Positions 25,635-34,859 of a stretch of DNA of 64,000 bases are shown piece by piece; position 1 is the stretch's first letter; every line of letters begins with the position of its first letter. Below the pieces are notes generated by a model. That model had not been told where the DNA came from, ran no database searches, and saw nothing but the letters and a program-made list of their open reading frames with translations. Source of the stretch: Aliihoeflea sp. 2WW (GTDB lineage: Bacteria; Pseudomonadota; Alphaproteobacteria; Rhizobiales; Rhizobiaceae). Made by a program: the position numbers and the translations under genes. The DNA lies in contig NZ_AYOD01000010.1 of assembly GCF_000497755.1 (NCBI RefSeq), positions 1 through 64,000 on the forward strand. Reading direction: 5' to 3'.

Positions 25635-27797
25635 ATGGCAAGAGCTGCCAGGAAGAAGTCCGCCGCCGTCCCGATGATTGTCTTCTCGCGGGCGCGCGAT
25701 ATTCCGTTCAACCGCATCAGGCTGTCGGACAGCAATGTCCGCGAGGTCGACGTCGAGGCCGGCCTGGACGAACTCACCTTCGACATCGACCGCCGCGAGG
25801 ATCTCGTGCAGGGCCTCAATGTCCGCGCCATCCTCGATGCGGACGGCAACGAGACTGGGGATTTCGAGACCCCGGCGGGCGGCCGCCGCTACAGGTCGAT
25901 CGCCCGGCTGGTGAAGGCGGGGCGTTTCCCCGAGGACGGCCTTGTTCCCTGCATCGTCAAGAAGGCCGACGCCAAGACCTCGGCCGTGGACGACTCGCTG
26001 GCCGAGAACATGCTGCGGCTGGCACTGCATCCGCTCGACCAGTTCCGCGCCTTCAAGCGCATGGTCGGCGGCGGCATGTCCGAGGCGGAGGTCGCGACCG
26101 CCTACTTCACCACCGAGCGCTATGTCGCGCAGCGCCTCGCGCTCGCCAAGGTCTCGCCGAAGCTGCTGGAGGTCTATGCCGAGAACGGCATGACGCTGGC
26201 GCTGCTGGAGACCTTCACCGCCAATCCCGATCACGGCCGTCAGGAGCAGGTCTGGGATGCGGTGCGGCAGTCGCACTACCGCGAGCCCTGGCACGTCCGC
26301 CAGATGCTCACCGAGACCAGCGTTCCCGCGTCCGACAAGCGCGCCATGTTCGTCGGCCTCGACGCCTATGTCGCGGCCGGCGGCCCGGTGCTGCCCCGCT
26401 ACCTGTTCGACGAGGAGGATAGCGGCTGGCTGGACGACGTTCCTCTGCTCGACAGGCTGGTTGCCGACAAGCTCAGGACCGTCGCCGACGAGGTTGCCGC
26501 CGAGGGCTGGAAGTGGATTACCGTCAGCCTCGACCTCCCGCTCGGCCACGAGCGGGGCCTTCGCGTGCTCGCCGGCACCTCGCCCGAACTCACGCGGAAG
26601 GAGCGCAAGCAGCGCGAGGCGCTGCGCGACGAGTACGACGCCCTGATGGCCGAGCATGACGGCTGCGACGAACTGCCGGACGAAACCCACCATCGGCTCA
26701 GCGAGATCGAGGAGGCCCTGGACGCCTTCGAGAACCGCCCGGCCATCTACGATCCGGCCGAGATCGCCATCGCCGGCGTCTTCATCTCGGTCGACTCCGA
26801 TGGCGATCTTGTCGTCGAACGCGGCTATGTCCGGCCCGAGGACGAGCCGGCCGCCACCGTCGACGGTGAAGCGCCGGAGGCCGAAGGCGCGGACGCGGAT
26901 GGCGACGCGGTGCAGGAGCCGCGCGTCATGCGGACCGTCATCACCATCGGCGGCGAGCCGGCCGAGCCGGAGGAGGACGAGGAAGACGTCATCCGTCCCC
27001 TGTCGGAAAGGCTGGTGGCGGAGCTGACGGCACATCGCACGCTCGCCCTTCGCGACGCTGTGGGCGCCAACCCGCATGTCGCGCTCACGGCGCTGCTGCA
27101 CAAGCTGGTGCGCGACACGTTCGGGCGCTCCACCACCGGCGCCGCGGTCGGGGCTTCCGTCCGTGAGGTCTATTTCCGCGAGCAGGGTCCGGACCTAAAG
27201 GACAGCCCCTATGCGCAGTCGGTCATGGAGCGGCACGACGGCTGGAAGGCGGACCTTCCGTCCGACGACGACGCGCTCTGGGACTGGCTAGCCGCGCTCG
27301 ACGAGGCCAGCCGCCTGGCGCTGCTCGCCCATTGCGTCAGCTTCGGCGTCAACGCGCTCTACGAGCGGCCGAACCCGATCAGCGCCACCGGCATCTCGCA
27401 GCACGGTCTCGACCTTCGCATGGCCGAGGCCGATCGGCTCGCCCGCACCACCGGCCTCGACATGATCGAGGCGGGCTTCCGGCCCACGGTCGACAACTAT
27501 CTCGGCCGGGTTCCCAAGACCCGCATCCTCGAAGCCGTCCGCGAGGGCGCAGGCGACCGAGCCGCCGACCTGATCGCCCATCTGAAGAAGGGCGACATGG
27601 CCGAAGAAGCCGCACGGCTTCTGGCCGACACCGGCTGGCTGCCAGAGCCGCTGCGTCCGCTCGACGCCGAGCCGGAGCTTGACGCCGGCACGGAGGGCGA
27701 GACCGAGGCGCTGCCGGCGTTCCTCGTAGACGACGAGGACGACGTGGCGGCCGGCGCCGAGGGCGGCGATCCCGAGCATCTGGTCGCCGCCGAATAG
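25635..27797 (+). CDS. ParB/RepB-type DNA-binding protein, large ICE form
   Basis: A 720-residue protein. The N-terminal 200 residues fit a ParB-like nuclease/partition domain: IPFNRIRLSDSNVR, a TPAGGRRYRSIARL arginine box and SLAENMLRLALHPLDQFRAF, followed by a helix-turn-helix (SEAEVATAYFTTERYVAQRLALAKVSP). The rest is acidic with no recognised fold. Chromosomal ParB is about 300 residues; this long form is a standard ICE and plasmid gene whose precise job is unsettled (partition-like maintenance or regulation). ATG 25635 has GGAG upstream. No ParA is adjacent. Confidence 0.8.
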   Translation: MARAARKKSAAVPMIVFSRARDIPFNRIRLSDSNVREVDVEAGLDELTFDIDRREDLVQGLNVRAILDADGNETGDFETPAGGRRYRSIARLVKAGRFPEDGLVPCIVKKADAKTSAVDDSLAENMLRLALHPLDQFRAFKRMVGGGMSEAEVATAYFTTERYVAQRLALAKVSPKLLEVYAENGMTLALLETFTANPDHGRQEQVWDAVRQSHYREPWHVRQMLTETSVPASDKRAMFVGLDAYVAAGGPVLPRYLFDEEDSGWLDDVPLLDRLVADKLRTVADEVAAEGWKWITVSLDLPLGHERGLRVLAGTSPELTRKERKQREALRDEYDALMAEHDGCDELPDETHHRLSEIEEALDAFENRPAIYDPAEIAIAGVFISVDSDGDLVVERGYVRPEDEPAATVDGEAPEAEGADADGDAVQEPRVMRTVITIGGEPAEPEEDEEDVIRPLSERLVAELTAHRTLALRDAVGANPHVALTALLHKLVRDTFGRSTTGAAVGASVREVYFREQGPDLKDSPYAQSVMERHDGWKADLPSDDDALWDWLAALDEASRLALLAHCVSFGVNALYERPNPISATGISQHGLDLRMAEADRLARTTGLDMIEAGFRPTVDNYLGRVPKTRILEAVREGAGDRAADLIAHLKKGDMAEEAARLLADTGWLPEPLRPLDAEPELDAGTEGETEALPAFLVDDEDDVAAGAEGGDPEHLVAAE

Positions 27798-27847
27798 TCG
27801 CGGAGCGGCTCCGGCCGCTCCGTCTCCTTCCAACCCTTCACTCGCGA

Positions 27848-27873
27848 CCCGGCCATGCGCCGGGCCGTTTTTG
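27848..27873 (+). terminator. Hairpin with U-tract before DUF6117 gene
   Basis: CCCGGC (27848-27853) pairs with GCCGGG (27859-27864), loop CATGC, followed by CCGTTTTTG. It has the form of an intrinsic terminator but lies directly before GTTTCAGGAG, the ribosome site of the next gene. Confidence 0.6.
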
Positions 27874-27889
27874 TTTCAGGAGAACCACG

Positions 27890-28150
27890 ATGGCGATTCC
27901 CGACCATGCACGCACCAACTTCAACACGCTGCTGAGAGCGGCAGGCGACGGCAGCCTCGCGCTGATGGAATGCCAGGACGCCGCGACCGGCGACCTGCGC
28001 TACGTCATCTGCGCGGTCGGCCGCGACGGCGGCGATTACGTCTTCACCCCGTTCGGCCATCTGGCCGATGGCAACCCCTACGACGCCTACCTTCCGCCGA
28101 ACCCGGACGATCCGTCCGGCTTCCTGCCTCACGATGACGGAGGCCGGTGA
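27890..28150 (+). CDS. DUF6117-like small ICE protein
   Basis: An 86-residue protein with ARTNFNTLLRAAGDGSLALMECQDAATG and VTPFGHLADGNPYDAYLPP-like segments that I associate with the DUF6117 family of ICE and plasmid proteins. No catalytic motif is visible. CAGGAG precedes the ATG. It is coupled to the following small gene. Confidence 0.65.
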   Translation: MAIPDHARTNFNTLLRAAGDGSLALMECQDAATGDLRYVICAVGRDGGDYVFTPFGHLADGNPYDAYLPPNPDDPSGFLPHDDGGR

Positions 28151-28347
28151 TGTTGCAGTCGCACTATCCCTATCTCGGCGTCACCCCGCTCGATACCGAC
28201 CGGGCCGTGGTCCGGGCGACGGCGAAATACCTGCCGCCCGAAGTCCGCGCCGATCCGTGCCGGCGGCTCATTCGCAGGATGTTCTACTGCGCGATGCTTC
28301 GCCGCCACGCGGAGATCCAGCGCGACTTCATGCGAACCCGCCACTGA
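28150..28347 (+). CDS. Small hypothetical ICE protein
   Basis: A 65-residue basic protein (MLQSHYPYLGVTPLDTDRAV... at the start). The ATG at 28150 overlaps the end of the upstream gene, and a GTG one codon earlier is also possible. It contains many Arg residues and no recognised domain. Confidence 0.5.
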   Translation: MLQSHYPYLGVTPLDTDRAVVRATAKYLPPEVRADPCRRLIRRMFYCAMLRRHAEIQRDFMRTRH

Positions 28348-28371
28348 CGCCCTTCGCCCATCTCCCAACCC

Positions 28372-28397
28372 GCCCGGCCTCGCGCCGGGCATTTTTC
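28372..28397 (+). terminator. Second hairpin with U-tract in front of a gene
   Basis: GCCCGGC (28372-28378) pairs with GCCGGGC (28384-28390), loop CTCGC, then ATTTTTCG and TTTCAGGAGG. The same arrangement (hairpin, U-run, GTTTCAGGAG, start codon) is seen at 27848. Confidence 0.6.
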
Positions 28398-28413
28398 GTT
28401 TCAGGAGGCTATC

Positions 28414-28828
28414 ATGCCCACCTTCACAATCGAGACCGCGCATGACGTGCCGGTCTACCGTCTTCGCCCCTACGAGGCCGATACCGTCGACAAGGCGTGC
28501 CGGCTGGCGGTGGAAGACGACGACTGGTCGATCCGCAAGATTTCCCACGACACCCCCCGGCGAAACCTTCGTCAGCGGCATCTGGGAAGGAAGCGGCGCG
28601 CCCCATGCGGCGCGCAGCCTTCCGGTCCCCTCGCAATATGGCGAAACCATGCGCAGGAAGGCGCAGCATTTCGAGGTGCTGCTCGGCCTTCTCAAGATGT
28701 TCGCCGCCGCCGATCCGGCGGCGCCCGAACTCGCGCTCTGGCGGCGACGCGCCGTCTCGGCGATCGCCAAGGCGGAAGCGATCATGGCCGGTGCCCGCGA
28801 TCCCGATGGGAGCGACCGCGATGCCTGA
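28414..28828 (+). pseudogene. Small ICE protein with +1 frameshift
   Basis: The first 48 codons (MPTFTIETAHDVPVYRLRPY onward) continue in another frame after a run of six C at about 28552-28557. With five C the protein reads through SHDTPGETFVSGIWEGSG to the stop at 28828, about 137 residues. The frame after the shift keeps coding-like composition (QYGETMRRKAQHFEVLLGLL) and its stop overlaps the next start. The extra C is either a real mutation or a sequencing error. The family is not recognised. Confidence 0.65.
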
Positions 28829-29234
28829 GATCGTCCGCACCGCGTCCCTGGTTCCTGACGATCGTCGCGAAGGCTTCCTGCCGGCTCTGTTCGGCATGCC
28901 GCTCCTCATCATCGCGGAGAGCACGGTCTACAGCTTCATGGAGCGGCTCAGCCCGCAGGACTATGGCGGCGGCTTCTGGGCCTTCTACGAATACCGTGGA
29001 ACGCCGCTCTTTCTCGCGCCGACCTCGAAACCACGTCTTCGGATCGAAGGCGAGATCACTGGATTTCGCGGCGAGGTCTCGGCAGATGCCGCCGGAATCC
29101 TGGCAACGCTTCTCACGCTCTCGCATCTTTCCGTCCGATACGAATCCGAGCTGCTGGCGCAGCGCTACTACCGGCTTCGGATCTATTCGCTCCGCCATCC
29201 GGAGGCATCGGAGATTTCCCAGGTGCTCGACTGA
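28821..29234 (+). CDS. ardB: ArdB/KlcA-family antirestriction protein
   Basis: A 137-residue acidic protein. It fits ArdB/KlcA: start PEIVRTASLVPDDRREGFLP, centre YGGGFWAFYEYRG, and SADAAGILATLLTLSHLS near the middle. These proteins block type I restriction during entry of mobile DNA. ATG 28821 overlaps the stop of the frameshifted gene upstream (ATGCCTGA). Together with ardC it gives the ICE two antirestriction systems, one of them now broken. Confidence 0.8.
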   Translation: MPEIVRTASLVPDDRREGFLPALFGMPLLIIAESTVYSFMERLSPQDYGGGFWAFYEYRGTPLFLAPTSKPRLRIEGEITGFRGEVSADAAGILATLLTLSHLSVRYESELLAQRYYRLRIYSLRHPEASEISQVLD

Positions 29235-29315
29235 ATATTGCAGGCGTCCCGCCTTTTTGCGAGGCGCCTGTCTCTATGTCGGTCATGCCTGCGGCCTGAG
29301 AGCGAGAGGAAGGCC

Positions 29316-29367
29316 GGGACGGGTTCGAGCCGGTGCGGTCGAGAGAGAGCGCTGCGCGGCTTGTCCC
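29316..29367 (+). promoter_or_regulatory. Structured leader of strawberry-notch gene (copy C)
   Basis: GGGAC (29316-29320) pairs with GTCCC (29363-29367) and AGCCG (29328-29332) with CGGCT (29357-29361); the apex carries GAGAGAGAG. It shares the upstream GGCCGGG and the GACGGG element with copies A and B but is more divergent. The ATG lies 25 bases on. Confidence 0.4.
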
Positions 29368-29392
29368 GTTCCCGCTCTCCCGAGGTTCCCCG

Positions 29393-32300
29393 ATGAACAT
29401 GATGCCCGCTACCGTGGCCGCCAACGCGGCCGCGCCGATCCCGCACGCCTGCGAGCCCGACACCGCCGTCGCCATCCTCGCGGCCGCGCAGCTCCTCCTT
29501 CCCCATCTGGAACGCGGCCAGCGCATCGACGCTCCAGCCCTGCGCCACGCGATGGAAACCGCCTTCGGCGGCTCCGACGCGGCAGGCGCCTGGAACTGGA
29601 AGACCGCCTACGAATCCTGCGAGGCGGCCACGGTTCTGTTCCTGCGCCGGTTCGGCAAGGCGCTGCTCCGCAAGGGCGGCTCCCCGGCGGCGAGCCTGCC
29701 GCTGCTGGCGAGGGTCGCCGCGCTGATGCCGACCCACACGCGCCGTTCCGAGGAGGCGCAGTCATTCCAGCAGTTCTCGACGCCGATCCCGCTCGGCCTG
29801 GTCGCGGCGACCGCGGCGGCCATCACGCTGGCCGACCGCGTGCTGGAGCCTTCGGCCGGCACCGGCCTGCTCGCCATCCTGGCCGAGATCGCCGGCGGCA
29901 CGCTCGTCCTCAACGAGCTGGCCGAGACCCGCGCTGGCCTGCTCTCCTCCCTCTTTCCGGCCCTCTCCGTCACGCGCTTCGACGCGGCCCAGATCGACGA
30001 CCACCTCGATCTCGCGGCCGTGCCGACCGTCGTGCTGATGAACCCGCCATTCTCCGTCATGGCCAATGTCGAGACGCGCATGGCCGACGCGGCGTTCCGC
30101 CATGTCGCCTCGGCGCTGGCGCGTCTGGCCCCCGGCGGCCGGCTCGTGACGATCACCGGCGCGAACTTCGCGCCGGACGCGCCCGAATGGGCTTCCGCCT
30201 ATGCCCGTCTGCAGGAGCGCGGCCGCGTCGTGTTCTCGGCCGCGATCGACGGCTCGGTCTATGCGAAGCACGGCACGACCTTTCCGACGCGGCTGACCGT
30301 CATCGACAAGCAGCCGGCCGACGATCCGGCCGTCTTCCCCGCGTCGCCCGGTCTCGCGCCCGACGCCGCGACGCTGATGGGCTGGGTGGCCGAGCATGTG
30401 CCGGCCCGCCTGCCGGTCGATCCCGCCGTCGCGGTCCCGGTCGCGGCCACGCCCGCGCCTCGCACCGTGCGCGGCTATCTCGCTCGGGCTGCGAAGGCCG
30501 CGCCCAGAAAGGCGCTGGCCGAGCCGGAGGGCGTCGATTTCGAATACGAGACCGTCGACCGGCAGGACGCCGGGACCGGCCGCATCACCGACGCCATCTA
30601 TGAAGAATACGCGCTCCAGTCGATCCGTATTCCCGGCGCGCAGCCGCATCCCACGAAGCTGGTGCAGTCGGCGGCGATGGCCTCCGTCGCGCCGCCCAAG
30701 CCGAGCTACCGGCCGCGCCTGCCGGCCAACATCCGCGACCTCCTGTCGGACGCCCAGCTCGAAACCCTGATCTATGCCGGCGAGGCCCATTCCGACTATC
30801 TCGCCGGCGCGTGGAGCGTGGACGAGACCTTCGATGTCGTGAGCGCCGCTGCCGACGACGCGAGCGGTTCCGTCCGCTTCCGGCGCGGCTTCATGATCGG
30901 CGACGGCACCGGCGTCGGCAAGGGCCGCGAATCCGCGAGCATCATCCTCGACAACTGGATGAGAGGCCGCCGCAAGGCGCTCTGGATCTCGAAGTCGGAC
31001 AAGCTGCTGGAGGACGCGCAGCGGGATTGGTCGGCGCTCGGCATGGAGCGCCTGCTGATTACGCCGCAGTCGCGATTTCCGCAGGGCAAGCCGATCACGC
31101 TGCCCGAAGGCATCCTGTTCACGACCTACGCCACCTTGCGGACCGACGAGCGCGGCGAGAAGGCGTCCCGCGTCCAGCAGATCGTCGACTGGCTCGGCGC
31201 CGACTGGGATGGCGTCGTCATCTTCGACGAATGCCACGCGCTTCAGAACGCTGTCGGCGGCAAGGGCGAGCGCGGCGACGCCGCGCCCTCGCAGCAGGGC
31301 CGCGCCGGGCTTCGTCTCCAGCATGCGCTTGCCGATGCCCGCGTCGTCTATGTCTTGGCCACCGGCGCTACCACCGTTCACAACCTGGCCTATGCCCAAA
31401 GGCTCGGCCTCTGGGGCGGCGAGGATTTCCCATTCGGCACCAGGGCCGAGTTCGTCGAGGCGATCGAGGCCGGCGGGGTCGCGGCGATGGAAGTGCTCGC
31501 CCGCGACCTACGCGCGCTCGGCCTCTACACCGCCCGCTCGCTCTCCTTCCACGGCGTGGAATACGAGCTGGTCGAGCATGAGCTGACGCCCGAGCAGACC
31601 CGCATCTACGACGCCTATGCCGGCGCGTTCGCCATCATCCACAACAATCTCGACGCCGCCATGCAGGCCGCCAATATCACCGGCGGGGGCGAAGGCGGCT
31701 CCGGCACGCTGAACAAGCAGGCGAAGTCCGCCGCGCGCTCGGCCTTCGAGAGCGCCAAGCAGCGCTTCTTCGGCCATCTGCTCACCAGCATGAAGACGCC
31801 CACCCTGCTGCGCTCGATCGAGCGCGATCTGGAGGCGGGCCATGCCGCCGTGGTGCAGATCGTCTCGACCGGCGAGGCGCTGATGGAGCGCAGGCTGGCG
31901 GAACTGCCGACCGAGGAATGGAACGACGTCCGCGTTGACATTACACCTCGCGAGTACGTCCTGGACTATCTCCGTCACTCCTTCCCGGTGCAGCTCTACG
32001 AGCCGTTCACCGCCTCGGAGGGCAGGCTGTCGTCGCGGCCGGTTACGCGCGACGGCCAGCCGGTCGAGAGCCGCGAGGCGGTCGCCCGCCGCGATGCCCT
32101 GATCGCGAAGCTGGCGAGCCTGCCGCCGGTTCCCGGCGCGCTCGACCAGATCGTGCAGCGCTTCGGCACCGACATGGTGGCGGAAGTCACCGGCCGGTCG
32201 CGTCGCATCGTCCGCAAGGCCAGCACCGGCGGCTTTGACCGCCTTGTCGTCGAGACTCGTGCCGGCTCGGCCAACCTTGCCGAGACCGCCGCCTTCATGG

Positions 32301-33748
32301 ACGACCAGAAGCGTGTGCTGGTGTTCTCCGATGCCGGCGGGACGGGCCGCAGCTATCACGCCGAACTGTCGGCGAGGAACACGCGGCTGCGTGTCCACTA
32401 CCTCCTCGAACCCGGCTGGAAGGCCGACGCCGCCATCCAGGGCCTTGGCCGCACGCATCGCACCAACCAGGCGCAGCCGCCGCTCTTCCGGCCGATCGTC
32501 ACCAACGTCAAGGCCGAGAAGCGGTTCCTGAGCACGATAGCCCGCCGGCTCGACACGCTTGGGGCAATCACGCGCGGCCAGAGGCAGACAGGCGGTCAGG
32601 GCCTGTTCCGGCCCGAGGACAATCTGGAATCGCACTATGCCCGCGACGCGCTGCGTCAGCTTTACATGCTCATCGTGCGCGGCAAGGTCGAGGGCTGCTC
32701 GCTGGAAAGGTTCGAGGCGTCGACCGGCCTGAAGTTGATGGACTCGACCGGCATCAAGGACGAGCTGCCGCCGATCACCACGTTCCTCAACCGGCTGCTG
32801 GCGCTCACCATCGAGATGCAGGGCATCATCTTCACCGCCTTCGAGGGATTGCTAAACGCGCGGATCGAAGGCGCGATAGCGTCGGGCAGCTACGATGCCG
32901 GCCTGGAGACGCTGCGCGCGGAGAGCTTCACCGTGACCGGGCGGGAGACGATCTACACCCACCCCGGCACCGGCGCCGAGACCCGGCTTCTCGCCATCTC
33001 CGAGCGCAGGCGCAACCGGCCGGTCACGCTCGATGCGGCGCTCGACCATCTCCTTGACCGGCGCGCCAAGCTGCTGGTCAACGAGCGCTCCGGTCGCGCC
33101 GCGGTGCAGGTCCATGCGCCATCCGTGATGACCGACGATGGCGATGTCCAATATCGCGTCCGCCTGATCCGGCCGATGGAGGCGCACACCATCCCGTACG
33201 GTGCGATGGTCGGAAGCCATTGGGTCGAGGCGGGCCGCGACGCCTTCGCCTCGGCCTGGGAAGCCGAGATCGCCGAGGTGCCGGAGTTCTCGGACGCCAC
33301 CATCCACATCGTCACCGGCCTGCTGCTGCCGATCTGGAAGCGCCTGCCGCACGAGTCCTCGCGCGTCTACCGGGTCCAGACCGATGACGGAGAGCGCGTC
33401 ATCGGTCGCGGGGTCTCGCCCGCCTGGGCCGCGAACGCGGTGACGACCGGCTCGCTCTCGCTGTCGGCCGAGGAAGCGCACACGGCGCTGATGGAGGGAA
33501 AAACCATCATCGACCTCGACGACGGGCTCCAGCTTCGCCGCGTCCGCGTCATGGGCGCCCACCGCATCGAGCTGTCCGGCTTCACCGACACGATGCGCGA
33601 GCGGCTAACGGCCTACGGCTTGTTCCACGAGATCATCTCGTGGAAACTGCGCATGTTCGTTCCCACGAACGCGAGCGGGGTCGCGGTGCTGGCGAAGCTG
33701 CTCGACCGATGGTCGGTCGAGCGCATCAGCGAACGGGAGGCCGCATAA
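29393..33748 (+). CDS. Strawberry-notch-like helicase/methyltransferase giant protein
   Basis: A 1451-residue cytoplasmic protein. Residues about 130-330 form an adenine-methyltransferase-like domain with LEPSAGTGLLA and the NPPF motif (near residue 218). Residues about 430-1060 form a superfamily 2 helicase-like unit: GDGTGVGKGRE (Walker A, near 503), DECHAL (Walker B, near 612), and motif VI in IQGLGRTHRTNQ near 1020. The C terminus is a conserved ICE-specific region. Such proteins are usual on large conjugative elements; roles in DNA protection or replication are proposed, not proven. ATG 29393 has GAGG upstream. Confidence 0.85.
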   Translation: MNMMPATVAANAAAPIPHACEPDTAVAILAAAQLLLPHLERGQRIDAPALRHAMETAFGGSDAAGAWNWKTAYESCEAATVLFLRRFGKALLRKGGSPAASLPLLARVAALMPTHTRRSEEAQSFQQFSTPIPLGLVAATAAAITLADRVLEPSAGTGLLAILAEIAGGTLVLNELAETRAGLLSSLFPALSVTRFDAAQIDDHLDLAAVPTVVLMNPPFSVMANVETRMADAAFRHVASALARLAPGGRLVTITGANFAPDAPEWASAYARLQERGRVVFSAAIDGSVYAKHGTTFPTRLTVIDKQPADDPAVFPASPGLAPDAATLMGWVAEHVPARLPVDPAVAVPVAATPAPRTVRGYLARAAKAAPRKALAEPEGVDFEYETVDRQDAGTGRITDAIYEEYALQSIRIPGAQPHPTKLVQSAAMASVAPPKPSYRPRLPANIRDLLSDAQLETLIYAGEAHSDYLAGAWSVDETFDVVSAAADDASGSVRFRRGFMIGDGTGVGKGRESASIILDNWMRGRRKALWISKSDKLLEDAQRDWSALGMERLLITPQSRFPQGKPITLPEGILFTTYATLRTDERGEKASRVQQIVDWLGADWDGVVIFDECHALQNAVGGKGERGDAAPSQQGRAGLRLQHALADARVVYVLATGATTVHNLAYAQRLGLWGGEDFPFGTRAEFVEAIEAGGVAAMEVLARDLRALGLYTARSLSFHGVEYELVEHELTPEQTRIYDAYAGAFAIIHNNLDAAMQAANITGGGEGGSGTLNKQAKSAARSAFESAKQRFFGHLLTSMKTPTLLRSIERDLEAGHAAVVQIVSTGEALMERRLAELPTEEWNDVRVDITPREYVLDYLRHSFPVQLYEPFTASEGRLSSRPVTRDGQPVESREAVARRDALIAKLASLPPVPGALDQIVQRFGTDMVAEVTGRSRRIVRKASTGGFDRLVVETRAGSANLAETAAFMDDQKRVLVFSDAGGTGRSYHAELSARNTRLRVHYLLEPGWKADAAIQGLGRTHRTNQAQPPLFRPIVTNVKAEKRFLSTIARRLDTLGAITRGQRQTGGQGLFRPEDNLESHYARDALRQLYMLIVRGKVEGCSLERFEASTGLKLMDSTGIKDELPPITTFLNRLLALTIEMQGIIFTAFEGLLNARIEGAIASGSYDAGLETLRAESFTVTGRETIYTHPGTGAETRLLAISERRRNRPVTLDAALDHLLDRRAKLLVNERSGRAAVQVHAPSVMTDDGDVQYRVRLIRPMEAHTIPYGAMVGSHWVEAGRDAFASAWEAEIAEVPEFSDATIHIVTGLLLPIWKRLPHESSRVYRVQTDDGERVIGRGVSPAWAANAVTTGSLSLSAEEAHTALMEGKTIIDLDDGLQLRRVRVMGAHRIELSGFTDTMRERLTAYGLFHEIISWKLRMFVPTNASGVAVLAKLLDRWSVERISEREAA

Positions 33749-34788
33749 TGCCCCGTCTCGACGCTTCGGAACTTGCCCGTCGCCTCGGTCTCCATGCCAA
33801 GGCGGCGTGCCGTCATTATCTGTCCAACGGCCACCGGCAGGGCAATTACTGGCTGGTCGGGGACGCCCGCAACGCTCCCGGCCGATCCATGTTCGTCCGG
33901 CTGCGCGCTTCGCCCAAGGGTCCGCCCGGCCATTGGACCGACGCCGCGACCGGCGAGCATGGCGACATGCTCGATATAGTCCGCGAGGCGCTCGGCCTCG
34001 TCGACTTCAAGGACGTGGCGGACGAAGCGCGCCGTTTCCTCAACCAGCCGCATCCCGAACCGGAGGACGCGGCACGCGATCGCAAGCCCGGCGCCCTCCC
34101 ATCGGGCTCGCCCGAAGCGGCGCGGCGGCTGTTCGGCATTTCGCGGCCGATCCGCGGCACGCTCGCGCAGACCTATTTGCGCGGCCGCGGCATCACGGAC
34201 ATTTCCGGCCTTTCCTCCCTGCGCTTCCATCCGCGCTGCTATTACCGGCCGGACGAGCACAGCCCGAGGAGGGCCTTGCCGGCATTGATCGCCGCCGTCA
34301 CCGATCTCGATGACCGGCTGACCGGGGCGCATCGAACCTGGCTCGCGCCGGGCGGTTCGGGGAAGGCCGAGGTCGACACGCCGAGACGGGCGATGGGCGA
34401 CCTGCTCGGGCACGGCATCCGCTTCGGTGCCGCGGACGACGTGCTGGCGGCCGGCGAAGGCATCGAGACGGTGCTGTCGCCCCGCATGGTCCTGCCAGGC
34501 ATGCCGATGCTGGCGGCGACCTCGGCCGCCCATCTCGCGGCCATCCTGTTCCCGGCGACGCTGCGGCGGCTCTACGTCCTGCGCGACCGCGATCCGGCCG
34601 GCGACGGCACTCGCGACAGACTGGTCGAGCGGGCGGCGAGCGCCGGGATCGAGGTGCTGGTGCTGTCGCCGCGTCTGGAAGACTTCAACGAGGATCTGCG
34701 CCATCACGGCCCCGAAGCCCTTCTGGAGCTGATCCGGCCCCAACTCGCCCCGCAGGACGCCTGCCGCTTCATGGCGCTGGCGGCGTAG
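33748..34788 (+). CDS. Toprim-domain protein (primase-like)
   Basis: A 346-residue protein. An N-terminal zinc-less primase-type region (CRHYLSNGHRQGNYWLVGD, GHWTDAATGEHGDMLDIV) is followed by a DUF7146-like part (LAQTYLRGRGITDISGLSSLRFHP) and a C-terminal toprim fold with LAAGEGIETVLS (acidic Glu) and YVLRDRDPAGDG (Asp pair). It probably binds or primes single-stranded ICE DNA after transfer. The start shares one base with the stop of the preceding gene (TAATG). Confidence 0.85.
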   Translation: MPRLDASELARRLGLHAKAACRHYLSNGHRQGNYWLVGDARNAPGRSMFVRLRASPKGPPGHWTDAATGEHGDMLDIVREALGLVDFKDVADEARRFLNQPHPEPEDAARDRKPGALPSGSPEAARRLFGISRPIRGTLAQTYLRGRGITDISGLSSLRFHPRCYYRPDEHSPRRALPALIAAVTDLDDRLTGAHRTWLAPGGSGKAEVDTPRRAMGDLLGHGIRFGAADDVLAAGEGIETVLSPRMVLPGMPMLAATSAAHLAAILFPATLRRLYVLRDRDPAGDGTRDRLVERAASAGIEVLVLSPRLEDFNEDLRHHGPEALLELIRPQLAPQDACRFMALAA

Positions 34789-34859
34789 AGGCGGATCGGG
34801 GATGCGGCGGACGTCACGGCCGCCGTCCCCCGGTTCGCTTCCGCGTGGCTTCCGCGATC

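Noticed and set aside
25317-27101. 594-codon minus-strand frame opposite the ParB-like gene
   Set aside because: Antisense shadow of a gene with clear motifs; no start signals.
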